From the NCBI GenBank assembly GCA_018136815.1, contig CM030938.1:842128-906127 (forward strand): a stretch of 64,000 nucleotides of DNA, in the 5' to 3' direction. Below the pieces are notes generated by a model that ran no database searches, was not told the origin of the DNA, and worked only from the letters and a program-made list of their open reading frames with translations. The position numbers were made by a program, and so were the translations under genes. Shown piece by piece: positions 63,143-64,000 of the stretch (the first letter of the stretch is position 1; every line of letters starts with the position of its first letter). Origin of the DNA: Isochrysis galbana (Eukaryota; Haptophyta; Isochrysidales; Isochrysidaceae).

Positions 63143-64000
63143 ATGGCGCGCGGCGCGACGGCTCTGCTGCTAGCCGCGCTCCTGCCCACACTGGCGCGGG
63201 CGCCCCCTCGTCGCGGCTGTCGCCCCGCGCGCTCCCGTCCCGTCGTCTCCCCTCGCCGCAAGCATGCGCCGAGCGCATCGTCGACAAGCTCGAGCAGCCG
63301 CATGAGGCTTTGTCCGTGACCGCAACCAAAGCCAACGGCGGCCCGCTCCGTCCCCTTGAGCTTTTCTGGCGCTTCTCGCGCCTACACACTCTAATAGGCT
63401 CGGCCATGTGCAGTCCTGCTATTTCACTCTTCGCCGCGCCTTCCAGCGTCCCGGCTTCCACGCTCCTTTCTGTGCTGGTGCCGCTTGTATCATGTGCTAC
63501 CTTGCCCTCGCTGCTCATCAACATCTACATCACAGGGCTCAACCAGCTCTTTGACGTTGAGATTGACAAGGTGCCAGTGCTGGTGGTTGGGTGATTCAGA
63601 CAGCAGGAAGGGTCAGGATCGGGGGCGGAGGGCAGGTGTGGGGGGCCGGGGGGGGGCGAGTGGTGGATTTGATGGGCCTGCACACATCATCGAACATGCA
63701 CGCTGAGACTCCACTGCGACACAGTCATTGAGGTAGTTTTGTCGACTCCAGTTTGATGGTCCGAATCTCAGATGTCTGATGCAGCTGCATACCGATCGGC
63801 CGGGTCTCACTCCACCTGTCCCCGTTGTGCAGGTCAACAAAACAAAACTGCCTATTGCATCGGGAGAGATGACGCTCAAGCAAGGCTGGGCAACGGTGAT
63901 TGCATGCCTTTGTCTTGGAGCCGGTCTAGGCTATGCACATCCTCCGCTCGCACTACGATCGGTGCTTGTTGGCTCAGCATGTCTTGGCACTGCCTATTCT
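63143..64000 (+). pseudogene. Homogentisate prenyltransferase copy B, frameshifted and cut by the window end
   Basis: Exon 1 is 63143-63570 (428 bases versus 429 in copy A) and exon 2 starts at 63833. It closely matches copy A in exons, intron 1 and splice sites. One base is missing near 63200, so the frame breaks inside the targeting leader. The mature part (SVTATKANGGPLRPLELFWR through NQLFDVEID) is open in the correct frame. Exon 2 lacks nine bases in frame (three residues after HPPL). Either it is a young pseudogene, it uses a downstream start, or the base is a sequence error. The 3' half lies outside the window. Confidence 0.8.

Overview
The window is nuclear DNA of a GC-rich photosynthetic eukaryote, most likely an alga with a secondary (red-lineage) plastid. 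The reasons are: genes with several GT-AG introns, a homogentisate prenyltransferase whose N-terminus reads as a signal peptide followed by a transit-like segment, a mitochondrial SURF1, 5S rRNA genes of eukaryotic type, and dense Copia, LINE, SINE and hAT-type elements. The exact lineage cannot be fixed from this sequence alone.

Layout. At 2.1-3.2 kb lies SURF1 (+), and at 4.2-5.0 kb a secreted Cys-rich/Pro-rich membrane protein (-). From 5.4 to 7.1 kb there is an inverted pair of complete 5S rRNA genes with truncated 5S pieces. A 21-copy, 44-bp minisatellite follows (8.3-9.2 kb), then long GA/CT low-complexity DNA. A STOP1-like C2H2 zinc-finger gene is at 10.4-12.5 kb (+). A retroelement nest (14.2-22.0 kb) holds an uninterrupted Copia pol ORF, a LINE 5' fragment and two different LTR types. 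It sits inside a tandem array of TATA-containing 53-bp units whose last units lie just upstream of an 8-exon cysteinyl-tRNA synthetase (22.1-25.6 kb, +). More retroelement pieces follow (25.9-28.3 kb). A NOPCHAP1-like gene (-) and a type I L-asparaginase (+) are divergently arranged at 28.7-32.5 kb, and a CGGBP1-like/hAT-derived gene is at 33.7-34.8 kb.

From 36.7 kb the DNA is mostly repeats. The unique genes in it are a 4-exon homogentisate prenyltransferase (43.2-45.0 kb, -), a methyltransferase-like secreted protein (49.6-50.6 kb, +) and an SGNH-hydrolase-like gene with a frameshift (53.0-54.1 kb, -). A second, inverted and frameshifted copy of the prenyltransferase runs off the right edge (63.1-64.0 kb, +). 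Between them are LINE copies, a second Copia element split by a 944-bp hAT-type element with perfect TIRs and 8-bp TSD, and two non-LTR insertions with 16-17-bp TSDs.

The most unusual signal is a shared 5' leader. At least five non-LTR families begin with a small hairpin (stem beginning AACTA/CTATC and varying with compensation). It is followed 3-6 nt later by the start codon, usually in the context ATGGAGCGCGC (Met-Glu-Arg-Ala). The LINE and a short nonautonomous element also share a 3' end (TTAAGAAG plus a T run), which suggests one machinery mobilises several partners.
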